The notes beneath the pieces are model-generated. The model had not been told where the DNA came from. It made no database searches and saw nothing but the letters and a program-made list of their open reading frames with translations. 64,000 nucleotides of DNA from assembly GCF_003255815.1 (NCBI RefSeq), contig NC_037682.1:18992153-19056152 (forward strand), written 5' to 3'. Positions 1 through 11,762 of this stretch are shown in pieces (within the stretch, counting starts at the first letter, position 1; each line of letters starts with the position of its first letter). The position numbers were made by a program, and so were the translations under genes. This DNA is from Theropithecus gelada (lineage: Eukaryota; Chordata; Mammalia; Primates; Cercopithecidae).

Positions 1-80
1 GAGACAGGGGAGCTCACCCAAGGCTTTTGACAAGAGGAAGTGACACAATCAGAGTGGTAACAACATCCTGAATGTTGCTT

Positions 81-413
81 TAGAAAGACAGCTTTGGCTG
101 GGCACGGTGGCTCACGCCTTGAATCCCAGCACTTTGGGAGGCCGAGGCGGGTGGATCACGAGGTCAGGAGATCGAGACCATCCTGACTAACACGGTGAAA
201 CCCCGACTCTACTAAAAATACAAAAAATTAACAGGGCGTGGTGGCGGGCACCTGTAGTCCCAGCTACTCGGGAGGCTGAGGCAGGAGAATGGCGTGAACC
301 CGGGAGGCGGAACTTGCAGTAAGCCAAGATCGCGCCACTGCACTCCAGCCTGGGCAACAGAGCCAGACTCTGTCTCAAAAAAAAAAAAAAAAAAAAATTA
401 GAAAGACAGCTTT
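81..413 (+). mobile_element. AluY with target-site duplication
   Basis: Full-length plus-strand Alu at 96-397 flanked by TAGAAAGACAGCTTT (81-95 and 399-413). The right arm has the 'gagaatggcgtgaacc' AluY signature. The perfect duplication shows a clean L1-mediated insertion. Confidence 0.9.
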
Positions 414-550
414 ATGGGCATAATGCAGAACACTTTTGAGTATGAAAAGCGGGGAAATCAGTTAAGTCCTTGGCAATTTTAATTAAGGATTGTGATCAAG
501 GCCAAAACTCTAGCACAGGCATGATTGGGCGATATTTTGGAGAAGCTGAA

Positions 551-1364
551 GGCCAGGCGTGGTGGCTCACGCCTGTAATCCCAGCACTTTGGGAGGCCGA
601 GGTGGGTGGATCACTTGAGGTTGGGAGTTTGAGATCAGCCTGGCCAGCACGGTGAAACCCCATCTCTACTAAAAATGCAAAAATTAGCTGGGCGTGGTGG
701 CACACACCTGTAATACCAGCTACTCGGGAGGCTAAGGCAAGAGAATTGCTCGAATCCAGGAGGCAGAGATGGCAGTGGGCCCAGACTGCGCCACTGCATT
801 CCAGGCTGGGTGGCAGAGTGAGACTTCATCTCAAAAAAAAAAAAACCCCAAAAAATAAAAAACCAAGGAAGAGTTGATAAGATTTAATGACCAACTTAAG
901 AAACAGGATAAAGGAGTGGCAGTTTTAAACATGGATAACTGAGAGGCTAGAGTTTCATTTAACAAAAACAGGGAAGCCAGATTGGGAAAAGATTTTAAGG
1001 AAAAGAATAAACAAAAGGAGAACTGAAAGAGGAAATAATGGGTACACGTTAAATTTTTTTTTTGGCCGGGGACAGTGGCGTACACCTGTAATCCCAACAG
1101 TTTGGGAGGTTGAGGCAGGTAGATCACTTTAGACCAGGAGTTGGAGACCAGCCTGGACAACATGGCACAACCTGTCTCTACTTAAAATACAAAAAAATTT
1201 AGCCAGGCATGGTGGCGCATGCCTGTAGTCCCATCTACTCAGGAGGGTGATGTGGGAGAAAGGCCTGAGCCCTGGAGGTCAAGGCTGCAGTGAGCCATGG
1301 CTGCTCCACTGCACTCCAGCCTGGGCAACAGGAGTAAAACTCTGTCTCAAAAAAAAAAAAAAAA
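551..1364 (+). mobile_element. Two plus-strand Alus (551-846, 1062-1364)
   Basis: Both are older S/J-type copies with A tails. The 215 nt between them (847-1061) is A-rich sequence of no clear family. Confidence 0.85.
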
Positions 1365-2790
1365 GAGAAAAAATTCAGGTATAACTTAGATGCACTGAAA
1401 TGCACAAATCTTGGGTGTACAGGTCAATAAATAGTTTTATACGTATACACCCATATAACCACAATCCAGATACAGTTATAGAACATACCGAATATTCTAG
1501 AAGGCTCCATTACACCCCTCTCAGTCTATAAATCCACCAAAAGGAAATAATTACTGATCTCTGTCACCACAGATTAGTTTGGGCTGTTTTGAATTTCTTA
1601 CAAATATAATCAATAATATTAACTGTCTTGCGTGTGGCTTTTATTCAACATTATGTCTGTAATACAATTCATCTACACTGTTGGATATAGCAGCAGCTTA
1701 TTCTTTTTCATTGCTTCATAGTACCCTATCTCATGAATATAACATAATATTAAAAATAAATTCTAGGCCGGGCACAGTGGCTCACGCCTGTAATCCCAGC
1801 ACTTTTGGAGGCCGAGGCGGGTGGATCACGTGGTCAGGAGTTCAACACCAGCCTGGCCAAGACAGTGAAACCCCTTCTCTACTAAAAACACAAAAATTGG
1901 CTGGGTGTGGTGGTGGGCACCTGTAATCCCAGCTACTCAGGAGGCTGAGGCAGAGAACTGCTTGAACCCAGGAGACAGAAGTTGCAGTGAGCCGAGATCG
2001 CACCACTGTACTCCAGCCTGGGCAATGGAGCAAGACTCCGTCTTAAATAAATAAACAAATAAATAAAATTCTACTGATCATAAACATTTGGGTTGTTTCC
2101 TGTTTTTAGCTATCATATTCTTGTATATGTCTTTTGGTGGATATAAACATTCACTGCTATCAGAGGCAAAGCCAGGAATGTTAATGGTGGGTCACTGAGT
2201 ATACCGTACATATGTTTAGCTTAAATAGACACTGCCAGAAAGGTTTAAAGTATCTGTACCAGTTCACAGTCCCAGCAGCAGTGTTTGAGTGCTCCAGCTG
2301 CTATAAATCTATATACCACTTGGTAATACTTACTCTTTAATTTCAGCCATTCTGGTAAAGATAGTAGTATCTGGTAGTATCTCATCTAATCTGCATTTCC
2401 CTGATAACTGAAATTTCCCCTATCAGCACCTTTACATATGTTTATTAGCAATTTGGATATCCTATTTTATTATTGTATTTTTTAATTTTGTGAGACAAAA
2501 TATTGCTCTGTTGCCTAGGCTGGAGTGCAGTGGCATGATCATAGCTCACTGCGGCCTCAATCATCCAGGCTCAGGCGATCCTCCTGCCTCGGCCTCCAAG
2601 TAGCTGCAACCACAGGCTACAGCTAAGACACCCTCTTTTGTGAAGTGCTAGTTTAAGCCTTTTGCCCATTTTTACCATTGGGTTTTCTTTTTCTTACTGG
2701 AGTTTTAAACATATATTCTGGATACAAGTACTTCGTTGGATATATATACTGCAAATATCTTCTCCCAGAGGTGGCTTGCCATTCTGATGG
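1365..2790. repeat. Old L1 3' region, interrupted by an Alu (1767-2068, +)
   Basis: Phrases such as 'catttgggttgtttcc', 'tatgtttagctt', 'tttgcccatttt' and 'tattctggatac' in this order are typical of mammalian L1M 3' sequence. The L1 is split by the Alu at 1767-2068 and by a degenerate minus-strand Alu piece at about 2488-2630. Subfamily and strand need RepeatMasker. Confidence 0.65.
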
Positions 2791-2805
2791 AACCTATTTT
2801 TAATT

Positions 2806-3092
2806 TATTTATTTTTATTTATTTATTTATTTATTTATTATTATTATTTATTATTTATTTTTGAGTCTCGCTCTGTCGCCCAGGCTGGAGTGCAGTGGCG
2901 CGATCCCCGCTCGCTGCAAGCTCCGCCCCACTGGGTTTACACCATTCTCCGGCCTCAGACTCAGGCGCCCGCCACCATGCCCGGCTATTTTTTTTTGTAT
3001 TTTTAGTAGAGATGGGGTTTCACCGTGTTTGCCAGGATGGTCTCGATCTCCTGACCATCTGGGATTACAGGCGTGAGTCACTGCGCCTGACC
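2806..3092 (-). mobile_element. Minus-strand Alu with expanded (TTTA)n tail
   Basis: The T-rich tail has evolved into a TTTA/TTA microsatellite (about 2810-2866). The Alu body has small deletions in both arms. Confidence 0.85.
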
Positions 3093-3310
3093 TATTTTTC
3101 ATTTTTTAAAAAGAGACTGAATATACTAACAGACAACGGCTATGAAGCCATTCTTAGAAGATTAACAAGAATTCTGGACAGAAATATAATTAACCATTAA
3201 TCAGGCTGCACTTTGACCCACTTCCTTGTAACCATTTGCATCCCTACTGTTCTATAGCTAGGCTCCCTGATGTTAGAATCATAAGACTTTTGTTTAAGAA
3301 TTGCTTAAGT

Positions 3311-3599
3311 ACACAGGCACAGTGGCTTATGCCTGTAATCCCAGTACTTTGGGGGGTCAAGGTGGGAGAATCACTTTAGTCCAAGAGTTCGAGACCAGCC
3401 TGAGCAACGTGGTGAATCACCATCTCTAGAAAAAATATATATATAAAAATTAGCAGGGCATGGTAGTCCCAGTTACTCAGGAGGCTGAGATAGGAGGATT
3501 GCTTGACCCTGGGAGGCAGAGATTGCAGTGAGCCGAGATTGTGCTACTACACTCCAACCTGGTCGACAGAGCAAGACCCTGTTTAAAAAAAAAAAAAAA
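3311..3599 (+). mobile_element. Old Alu (J/S type)
   Basis: Plus-strand, diverged, with A tail. Related sequence 'aattgcttaag' and 'aattgcctaag' flanks it, an eroded target-site duplication in the LTR-like remnant. Confidence 0.85.
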
Positions 3600-3640
3600 T
3601 TGCCTAAGCAGATCCTGAATAGCTGACACCAAACAGTTTA

Positions 3641-3959
3641 AAGACCCCCACAGAGGCCGGGCGCTGTGGCTCAAGCCTGTAATCCCAGCACTTTGGGAGG
3701 CCGAGATGGGCGGATCACGAGGTCAGGAGATCGAGACCATCCTGGCTAACACAGTGAAACCCCATCTCTACTAAAAAATACAAAAAATGAGCCGGGCGAG
3801 GTGGCGGGTGTCTGTAGTCCCAGCTACTCAGGAGGCTGAGGCAGGAGAATGGCGTAAACCCGGGAGGTGGAGCTTGCAGTGAGCTGAGATCCGGCCACTG
3901 CACTCCAGCCTGGGCGACAGAGCGAGACTCCGTCTCAAAACAAAAAGACCCCCACAGAG
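3641..3959 (+). mobile_element. Young AluY of the Old World monkey type with perfect duplication
   Basis: Alu at 3656-3944 flanked by AAGACCCCCACAGAG (3641-3655 and 3945-3959). It has 'ctcaagcctgtaat' and 'gagatccggccac', the marks shared by the young copies in this window. Confidence 0.92.
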
Positions 3960-4384
3960 AAACCAAACCAGCGTTAAGAATATAGCTTCTTCACCTCTCT
4001 GTGCCATGACTTTACCCGGCATACTCTGACCAATCAATGATCTCCACACTTCAGACCACTTCCAAACTCTTAAATTCAAACTCTACCCCCAAACTCCCCG
4101 GGGAGGCGGATTTGAGGGTTCCCCGTTTCCTCTTTGGGCAGCCCTACAATTAAACCTCTTTCTCTGTTGCAATCCAGTGTCTCGGCATACTCGCTGCACA
4201 AAATGAACAATGGACCTATAACAGTTACAGCTGGACAATATATATATAAAGACAGAATTCTGACCCACAACCTGAAGCAACCTGCACAAGAAGCCAACCT
4301 ACTATCTACACTAATGAGTCAATGAAGTCAGACTATCTCTAGCAACAAGTCCAGGAAGCCAACAATAACCACTATAACAATAGG

Positions 4385-5757
4385 CTCAATTCACAACAGC
4401 CAAGATATAGAATCACCCTAAATGTCTAACAACGAAGATAAGGACAATGTGGAAGCCGGGCGTGGTGGCTCACGCCTATAATCCCAGCACTTTGGGAGGC
4501 CAAGGCAGGCGGATCATGAGGTCAGGAGTTAGAGATCAGCCTGGCCAACACAGTAAAATCCCTTCTCTACTAAAAATACAAAAAATTAGCCAGACATGGT
4601 GGCGGGACCTGTAGTCCCAGCTACTCGGGAGGCCGAGGCAGGAGAATCACTTGAACCCAGGAGGCAGTGGTTACAGTGAGCCGAGATCGCACCACTGCAC
4701 TCCAGCCAGAGCAACAGAGTGAGACTCCTTCTCAAAAAAAAAAAAAAAAAAAATTAGCCGACTGTGGTGGCACACACCTGTAGACAAGGCTACTTGGAAG
4801 GCTGAGGCAGGAGAATGGCTTGAACTCAGGAGGCGGAGGTTGCAGTGAGCCAATACCACAACATTGCACTCTAGCCTGGGTGACAGAGTGAAACTCTGTC
4901 TCAAAAAAAAAAAAAAAAAAAAAAGTGGAATATATATATCATGGAAATTACCAACAGAAAAAGAGTAAAATCCTGTCATTTGCAGCAACATGAATGAACC
5001 TGGAGAGCATTATGTTAAGTGAAATAAGCTAAGCATGGAAAGACAAATGCTGCATGATCTCACTCATGTGGAATCTAAGATGTTGTTACTAAAGTAGTAG
5101 AGAGTAGAATAGGAGTTACCAGAGGATAGGGAAGTAGGGCGCAGAATGACGGCGAGAAATTTGTCAACAGGTACAAGGCCACAGTTAGAGAGGAAGACTA
5201 AGTTCCGATGTTCTATATCATAGCTGAATGACTAGAGTTAACAATAATGTATATTTCAAAATACCAAAAGAGAGGTTTTTTTGTTTTGTTTTGTTTTTTG
5301 AGACAGAGTCTCGCTCTGTCACCCAGGCTGGAGTGCAATGGTGCGATATTGGCTTACTGCAACCTCCGACTCCTGGGTTCAAGCGATTCTGGTGCCTTAG
5401 CCTCCCTGAGTAGCTGGGATTACAGGCTTGCGCCATCTTGCCCAGTTGATTTTTGTATTTTTAGTAGAGACAGGGTTATGCCACATTGGCCAGGCTGGTT
5501 TTGAACTCCTGGACTCAAGCAATTCACCTGCCTCAGCCTCCCAAAGTGCTGGGATTACAGATATGAGCCACCTCGCCCATCCAAAAAGAGAGGTTTTTAA
5601 ATGTTCTCATCACAAAGAAACAATAAATGTTTAAGGTGATGAATATGCTAATTATCCTGAATAGGTCACAATACAATTTAGATATGCATCAAAACATGAA
5701 CCCCATAAATATGTATAATTATTATGTATCAATCATAAATTAAAAATGAAAACAAAA
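4385..5757 (+). repeat. L1 3' end split by three Alus
   Basis: L1 text such as 'ttcacaacagccaaga', 'tttgcagcaacatgaatg' and 'tgatctcactcatgtgga' marks the end of ORF2 and the 3' UTR. L1 pieces lie at 4385-4453, 4925-5265 and 5584-5757, ending A-rich. Inserted are plus Alus at 4455-4752 and 4753-4924 (right arm only) and a minus Alu at 5281-5582. Confidence 0.75.
5266..5598 (-). mobile_element. AluS inserted in L1, perfect duplication
   Basis: Minus-strand Alu at 5281-5582 flanked by AAAAGAGAGGTTTTT (5266-5280 and 5584-5598). The L1 resumes directly after it. Confidence 0.9.
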
Positions 5758-6085
5758 AACCACTAGCCCAAAAGAGCTAGGACTTAATACCCTACTATTT
5801 TGGTCCCCATGGCCTCCAACTTAGGACCAACTGAAGAAAGCCAAATACGCACCTCCTAACCAATCACACAGGATGCTCTGCTTCTAGTCAGGCTGCCTCT
5901 GGCTGCCCTATGCCAGGAGCCTCCAATTAGGGCAAACCTGAAACCTTCCCCTTTCCCCTCCAACTATAAAGCTTTCCCATTCCTCTGTCCGCTTCTGAGT
6001 CTCTGCCAAATGCAAATGGTAACAGCTGACTCTTTTGCTCTGAACAGCCTTTGCTTGTTCTCATCTGGGTGCTCTTTATTTCCAT
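5758..6085 (+). repeat. LTR-like remnant with CCAAT and TATA elements
   Basis: The sequence has AACCAATCAC, then CTATAAAGC near 5964, then a CT-rich U5-like end with 'ctctttatttcca' near 6070. This arrangement is typical of a solitary LTR. There are no viral genes. The family is not identified. Confidence 0.45.
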
Positions 6086-6490
6086 ATTAAAAATAGCTTT
6101 GATGCACTTTGGGAAGCTGAGGCAGGCAGATCACTTGAGATCAGGAATTTGAGACTATCCTGGCCAACATGGCGAAACCCTGTCTCTACCAAAAAATACA
6201 AAAATTAGCCAGGCGTGGTCGTGCATGCCTCTAATCCCAGCTGCTTGGGAGGCTTAGGCAAGAGAATCACTTGAACCTGGGAAAAACATTATTTTTTTGA
6301 ACATAAAAAAGTGCTAACCATCAAACGAAAGATTAATCATTAAAATTAAGAGAAAAGAAAATAAATTTTTGCTGATCTGCAAATCATGAAGATATTCTCC
6401 TATATTTTCTCATAGAAACGTTTTGTTTTATTGCACCACTGCATCCCATCCTGGGCAGCAGAGTGAGACTCCATCTCAAAATAGATAAAT
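6086..6490 (+). mobile_element. Alu interrupted by about 150 bp of non-Alu sequence
   Basis: The left and middle Alu (6086-6281) stops at 'gaacctggg'. A T/A-rich insert of L1-like text follows (about 6282-6434), then the Alu right end (about 6435-6490, 'ttgcaccactgca...'). Confidence 0.7.
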
Positions 6491-6714
6491 AAAAATAGCT
6501 GAGTTGTAGCTCTCAACAAACAGTATGTTGAAAGTATACAATTTAATACGATTTAACATACTTATGTACGGTAAAACCATCACCAAAAACAAAATAGTGA
6601 ACCCCAATAATTCCCAAAAGTTTCCTCATGCCTCCTTTTAGCCACTCCTTAATACTCCTTATCCTTAGGCAACCACTGATCCTTAATCTGCAGTTGGTAG
6701 AATTCTTTATCAAT

Positions 6715-7365
6715 GGCTGGACGCGGTGGCTCACGCCTGTAATCCCAGAACTTTGGGAGGCCGAGGCAGGCTGATCACAAGGTCAAGAGATCAAGACTAG
6801 GCTAGCCAACATGGTGAAACGCTGTCTCTACTAAAAATACAAAAATTAGCTGGGTGTGTTGGTGCATGCTTATTGTCCCAGCTACTCAGGAGGCTGAGTC
6901 AGGAGGATTGCCTGAACCTGGGAGGCGGAGGTTGCAGTGAGCTGAGATCATGCCACTGTACTCCAGCCTGGGCGACAGACTCCGTCTCAAAAAAAAAAAG
7001 AAAAAAAAAAGAAAAGAAAAGAAAACTAAACTAAATTAAAAGAAAAAAAGAATCCAATCCCAGCACTTTGGGAGGCTGAGGCGGGTGGATCACAAGATCA
7101 GATCGAGACCATACTGGCCAACATGGTGAAACCCCGTCTCCACTAAAAATAAAAAAAAAAATTAGCTGGGTGTGGTGGCACATGCCTGTAATCCCAGCTA
7201 CTCAGGAGGCTGAGGCAGGAGAATCTCTTGAACCTGGGGGGTGGAGACTGCAGTGAGCCGAGATTGCGCCGCCGCACTCCAGCCTAGCGATAGAGCGAGA
7301 CTCTGTCTCAAAATAAAATAAAATAAAATAAAATTAAATTAAATTAAAAAATAAATAAATTCCAG
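6715..7365 (+). mobile_element. Two plus-strand Alus with A-rich microsatellite tails
   Basis: The first is at 6715-7010. The second (7054-7310) lacks its 5' end and has an (AAAAT)n tail to about 7365. Confidence 0.85.
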
Positions 7366-7639
7366 GCAAAGTCAGCTGAGAAAATAGGTTAAGTGATTTC
7401 AAAAAGGTGATCAGAGGCCTGCTGACACTTTCAGCAAAGAGTCTAGTCACTGAAAGTGGCAAATGGTGATCCTGTACCAAAGTCCAGGATTCCAAAATTC
7501 AGGCTTAGGAAACTAAAAAATTTCTTTCATTTATTTGTGGTCTTAATGAAGTAAAAGAAACTAATTTTATTAATTCAATCAAGGTTTTGGGGACAACACA
7601 AATTACAAGAGACTGTTTATATAGCACATATATATATAT

Positions 7640-8410
7640 TTTTGAAACAGGGTCTCACACTGTTGCCGGGGCTGGAGTATAGTGGCACAATCATAGCTCA
7701 CTGTAACCTGGAACTCCTGGTCTCAAGCAAGCCTCCTATCTAAGCCTCTCAATAAACTCCCACCACCACGCGCAGCTAATTAAAAAAAATTTTTGGCCAG
7801 GCATGGTGGCTCACACCTGTAATCACAACACTTTGGGAGGCAGAGGTGGGCAGATCACCTAAGGTCAGTAATTCAAGACCAGCCTGACCAACATGGCGAA
7901 ACCCCGTCTCTATTAAAAATACAAAATTAGGCCGGGCGCGGTGGCTCAAGCCTGTAATCCCAGCACTTTGGGAGGCCGAGACGGGTGGATCACGAGGTCA
8001 GGAGATCGAGACCATCCTGGCTAACACGGTGAAACCCCGTCTCTACTAAAAAATACAAAAAACTAGCCGGGCGTGGTGGCGGGTGCCTGTAGTCCCAGCT
8101 ACTTGGGAGGCTGAGGCAGGAGAATGGCGTGAACCCGGGAGGCGGAGCTTGCAGTGAGCTGAGATCCGGCCATTGCACTCCAGCCTGGGCAGCAGAGCAA
8201 GACTCCGTCTCAAAAAAAAAAAAAAAAAAAAATTAGCTGGGCGTGGGCACAGTGGCAGGTGACTGTAATCCCAGCTACTCAGGAGGCTGAGGCACGAGAA
8301 TCACTTGAATACAGGAGATGGAGGTTGCAGTGAGCCAAGATTGCACCACTGCACTCCAGCCTAGGCAACAAAAGCAAAACTCAGTCTCTAAAAAAATAAA
8401 TAAAATAAAA
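7640..8410. mobile_element. Alu cluster with a nested young AluY
   Basis: A minus-strand half Alu (7640-7783) is followed by a plus-strand Alu (7794-7930 and about 8229-8395). The latter is interrupted by a young Old World monkey-type AluY (7931-8228), which sits between copies of AAAATTAG. Confidence 0.88.
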
Positions 8411-8419
8411 TTTTGGGGG

Positions 8420-8838
8420 GCTGGGTGCAGTGGCTTAGGCCTGTAATCCCAGCACTTTGGGAGGCTGAGGTTGGTGGATCATGAGGTCAGGAGTTCTAGA
8501 CCAGCCTGACCAACATGGTGAAGCCTCATCTCCACTAAAAAGTACAAAAATTAGCCAGGCATGGTGGCAGGCGCCTTTAATCCCAGCTACTCGGGAAGCT
8601 GAGGCAGAATAGCTTGAACCCAAGAGGTGGAGGTTGCAGCGAGCCGAGATCCCACCCTTGCACTCCAGCCTGGGCGACAGAGCAAGACCCTGTCACCAAA
8701 AAAAAAAAATTTTTTTTTTTTGGTGACAGGGTCTTGCTCTGTCGCCCAGGCTGGTCTCAAACTGCTCGCCTCAAGTGATCCTCTCACCCCCACCTCCCAA
8801 AGCACTGGGATTACAGTTGTGAGCCACTGTGCTAGGCC
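8420..8838. mobile_element. Tail-to-tail Alu pair with zero spacer
   Basis: A plus-strand Alu (8420-8709) meets a minus-strand partial Alu (8710-8838) exactly at A12/T12. The junction forms a perfect 90-bp palindrome (8665-8754). Confidence 0.92.
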
Positions 8839-9481
8839 CATGATTCCAATTTTTGAGAAAGTAGAGAGAAAAAGATGTGTCAAGTATAAGGATGTTATCT
8901 TTCCTAAAAACATACTGTTTTGGGAAGTAAAATAGTACCAGATGGTTACCTGGTATCACCCCACACTATAAACTTCACATATCATTCTCTACCACAGGGG
9001 CAAATGGTTTGGTGGTTCTATTGCCAAAAGTCTATAGAGGCACCTGACAACGTATGTATTTGACTTTCTTCTCTTCAGACTTTGCAGACTACTTACTGCC
9101 ACAATTCTTGTTATGGCCAAAATGACTGTCTACATTAAGGGCGGAGACTCCTTGATAGTATAGGTTTTAAGGCCACACATCAGCTGCTAGGAGACTAAGC
9201 CAAAGAAAAAGAGCTTTTAGGTTACCACTTACTTCAAATCAAGGCCACTTTACCTTTGAGCATTCTAGTCTCTCATTTACTGTGCAACTTTTCTGCAAGT
9301 TCTTCAAATTTCTTGCCTCTTTCCTGCTAATATGCTGAATATGTAAGTTCCTGTGAGCTGCATACTATCTTGTTATTAAAATTTTCTGTCCTAGGGATAT
9401 AACCCAATTACTATGTATAATTTCAGGTTTTCACAAAAAAATTTATGTAGTTCCCATTCATGAATAATTGATTAAATGTAT
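8839..9481. other. Unique intronic sequence
   Basis: No Alu, no recognised exon and no clear repeat family. AT-rich, with no long open frame. Confidence 0.6.
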
Positions 9482-9813
9482 CATGTCACTATTTCTTTTT
9501 TTTTTTTTTTTTTTGAGACGGAGTCTCACTCTGTCGCCCGGGCTGGAGTACAGTGGCCGGATCTCAGCTCACTGCAAGTTCCGCCTCCCGGGTTTACACC
9601 ATTCTCCTGCCTCAGCCTCCCGAGTAGCTGGAACTACAGGCGCCCGCCACCTCGCCCGGCTAGTTTTTTGTATTTTTTTTAGTAGAGACGGGGTTTCACT
9701 GTGTTAGCCAGGATGGTCTCGATCTCCTGGCCTCGTGATCCGCCTGTCTCGGCCTCCCAAAGTGCTGGGATTACAGGCTTGAGCCACTGCGCCCGGCCCA
9801 TGTCACTGTTTCT
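9482..9813 (-). mobile_element. Young AluY with near-perfect duplication
   Basis: Alu at 9497-9798 flanked by CATGTCACTATTTCT (9482-9496) and CATGTCACTGTTTCT (9799-9813), one mismatch. Confidence 0.9.
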
Positions 9814-10137
9814 AAAATGCCTTCATCAGTTAAAAAAAAAATTATACTCTATAATGTTCCCACAAATATTGCTATCCCTTTAAACTTCATCTACACTTAT
9901 TGTCCCATGACTTGATACAGGTTTTCTTGTCTTAGAAGTAATCTCATTTAATTAAGACCTTTCTTCATGACAAGACAGTTGAGTAATAACAAAAACTATT
10001 TATTGGACTTTAAATAGCAATTTCAATTTTGCAACATCTCTGCACATCACTTTTGCAAATAGAAATTGCTAACAAATAACACTTTGAGGTTCCCAAAGTG
10101 TAAGAGAACATGTATAGACTTGTATCAGATTAAATGC
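9814..10137. other. Unique AT-rich intronic sequence
   Basis: I see no gene, RNA or identifiable repeat here. Confidence 0.55.
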
Positions 10138-10448
10138 TTTTTTGTTTTTGTTTTGAGACAAGGTCTTGTTCTGTCATCCAGGCTGGAGTGCAGTGGTACC
10201 ATCAAAACTCACTGCAAGCCTGGACCTCCTGGGCCCAAGTGATCCTCCCATCTCAGCCTCTCGAGTAGCTGAGACCACAGGTATGTGTCACTACACCCAG
10301 CTAATTTTTTAATTTTTTGCAGAAACCTGGGGGGTGGGTCGGGTGTCTCCGTTTGTTCCCCATGCTGCTCTCGAACTCCTGGTCTCAAATGATCCTCTCA
10401 CCTCAGCCTCCCAAAGTGCTGGGATTAGAGTTGTGAGCCATGGCACCC
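10138..10448 (-). mobile_element. Old AluJ-type copy
   Basis: Diverged minus-strand dimeric Alu. Confidence 0.85.
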
Positions 10449-10618
10449 AGACCAGACTAAATGTTTTTGAACAATTACCAAAAAAACAAATTATCCCATT
10501 GTTAGGTAATGCCTATAGATAATCACTGACTTCCAAATGCTGGACAGAAGATTCTATCACACTACTTAAGTGCAAAAGGTAATAATAAACGAATGGAAAA
10601 CATTTAACTGGATAAACA

Positions 10619-10952
10619 GGTTCTCTACATCTTTTTTTTTTTTTTTTTTTTTGAGACGGAGTCTTGCTCTGTGCCCCAGGCTGGAGTGCAGTGGCGCGAT
10701 CTCGGCTCACTGCAAGCTCCGCCCCCCCGGGTTCACGCCATTCTCCTGCCTCAGCCTCCCAAGTAGCTGGGACTACAGGCGCCCACCACCTCGCCCGGCT
10801 AATTTTCTTGTATTTTTAGTAGAGACGGGGTTTCACGGTGTTAGCCAGGATGGTCTCGATCTCCTGACCTCGTGATCCACCCGTCTCGGCCTCCCAAAGT
10901 GCTGGGATTACAGGCTTGAGCCACCGCGCCCGGCCGGTTCTCTACATCTTTT
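10619..10952 (-). mobile_element. Young AluY carrying private variants (copy A)
   Basis: Alu at 10636-10935 flanked by GGTTCTCTACATCTTTT on both sides. It shares 'ctgtgccccagg', 'gctccgcccccccggg' and 'aattttcttgtat' with the Alu at 43810-44122, from which I count two substitutions. Confidence 0.93.
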
Positions 10953-10993
10953 ACTTACTTTTGTACTGAAATTCTAATTTTAAATAAAGAAAT

Positions 10994-11140
10994 AGGCCAG
11001 CCTGGTGGTTCAAGCCTAAAATCCCAGCACTGTGGAAGCCCGAGGTGGACAGATTGCTTGAGCCAGGAGTTTGAAACTACAGTGAGCTATGATTGCACCA
11101 CTGCACTCCAAATTAGGTAACAGAGTGAGACCCTGTCATT
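10994..11140 (+). mobile_element. Short Alu with internal deletion
   Basis: About 145 bp. Left-arm start joined to a right-arm end, in the form of a monomer-like or deleted AluJ. Confidence 0.7.
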
Positions 11141-11333
11141 CATTAATTTATACTTACATACATACGTACAGAGTTCTACTTAAACAGGCAGATAAAAAAG
11201 ACATATTTAAACTATCTTCCTAATCCTCAATTAAAAGCACAGACATAAAAAAGCTATAAATAAAGCCCAAAGACAGTAGAAGAAATAACAAATCAAAGAT
11301 GTCAACGAACTATTGGAAAATAAAAAGTGAACA

Positions 11334-11762
11334 GGCTGGGCATGGTGGCTTACACACGTAATCCCAACAATTTGGAAGGCCAAGGTGGGATGACCTCTTG
11401 AGCCTAGGAGTTTGAGATCAGCCTGGACAACATGGAGAGACTGTCTCTACAAAAAAAAAAAAAAATTAGCCAAGTGTGGTGGCATGCACCTGTGGTCCCA
11501 GCTACTTGGGAGGCCAAGGCAGGAGAATCACTTGAGCCCAAGAGTTCAAGACCAGCCAGGGAACATAGTGACACCTTGTTTCTGCAAAAAAAGTAAGTAG
11601 CCGGGCATGGTGGCGTGCACCTGTAGTGCCAGCTACTGGGGAGGCGCTGAGGTAGGCAGACTGCTTAAGCTGGAAGGTCAAGGCTGCAGTGAGCTGTGAT
11701 TGCACCACTCCACTGCACTCTCGTCTGGGTGACAGAGTGAGACCCTGTCTCAAAAAAAAAAA
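11334..11762 (+). mobile_element. Over-long Alu with an extra internal module
   Basis: The left arm (11334-11465) is followed by a right-arm-like start (11466-11580) that ends in 'ttctgcaaaaaaag'. A second right arm (11598-11762) then follows. The total of about 430 bp is too long for a standard dimer. Confidence 0.75.

Larger units (their letters stand above)
3093..4190. repeat. LTR-like remnant, split by two Alus
   Basis: Non-Alu pieces (3093-3310, 3600-3655, 3945-4190) include CCAATCA-type promoter sequence and an ATTAAA followed by a CTCTTTCTCT stretch near 4150-4170, as in the R/U5 part of many solitary retroviral LTRs. No retroviral coding region is attached. The family is not identified. 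Confidence 0.4.
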
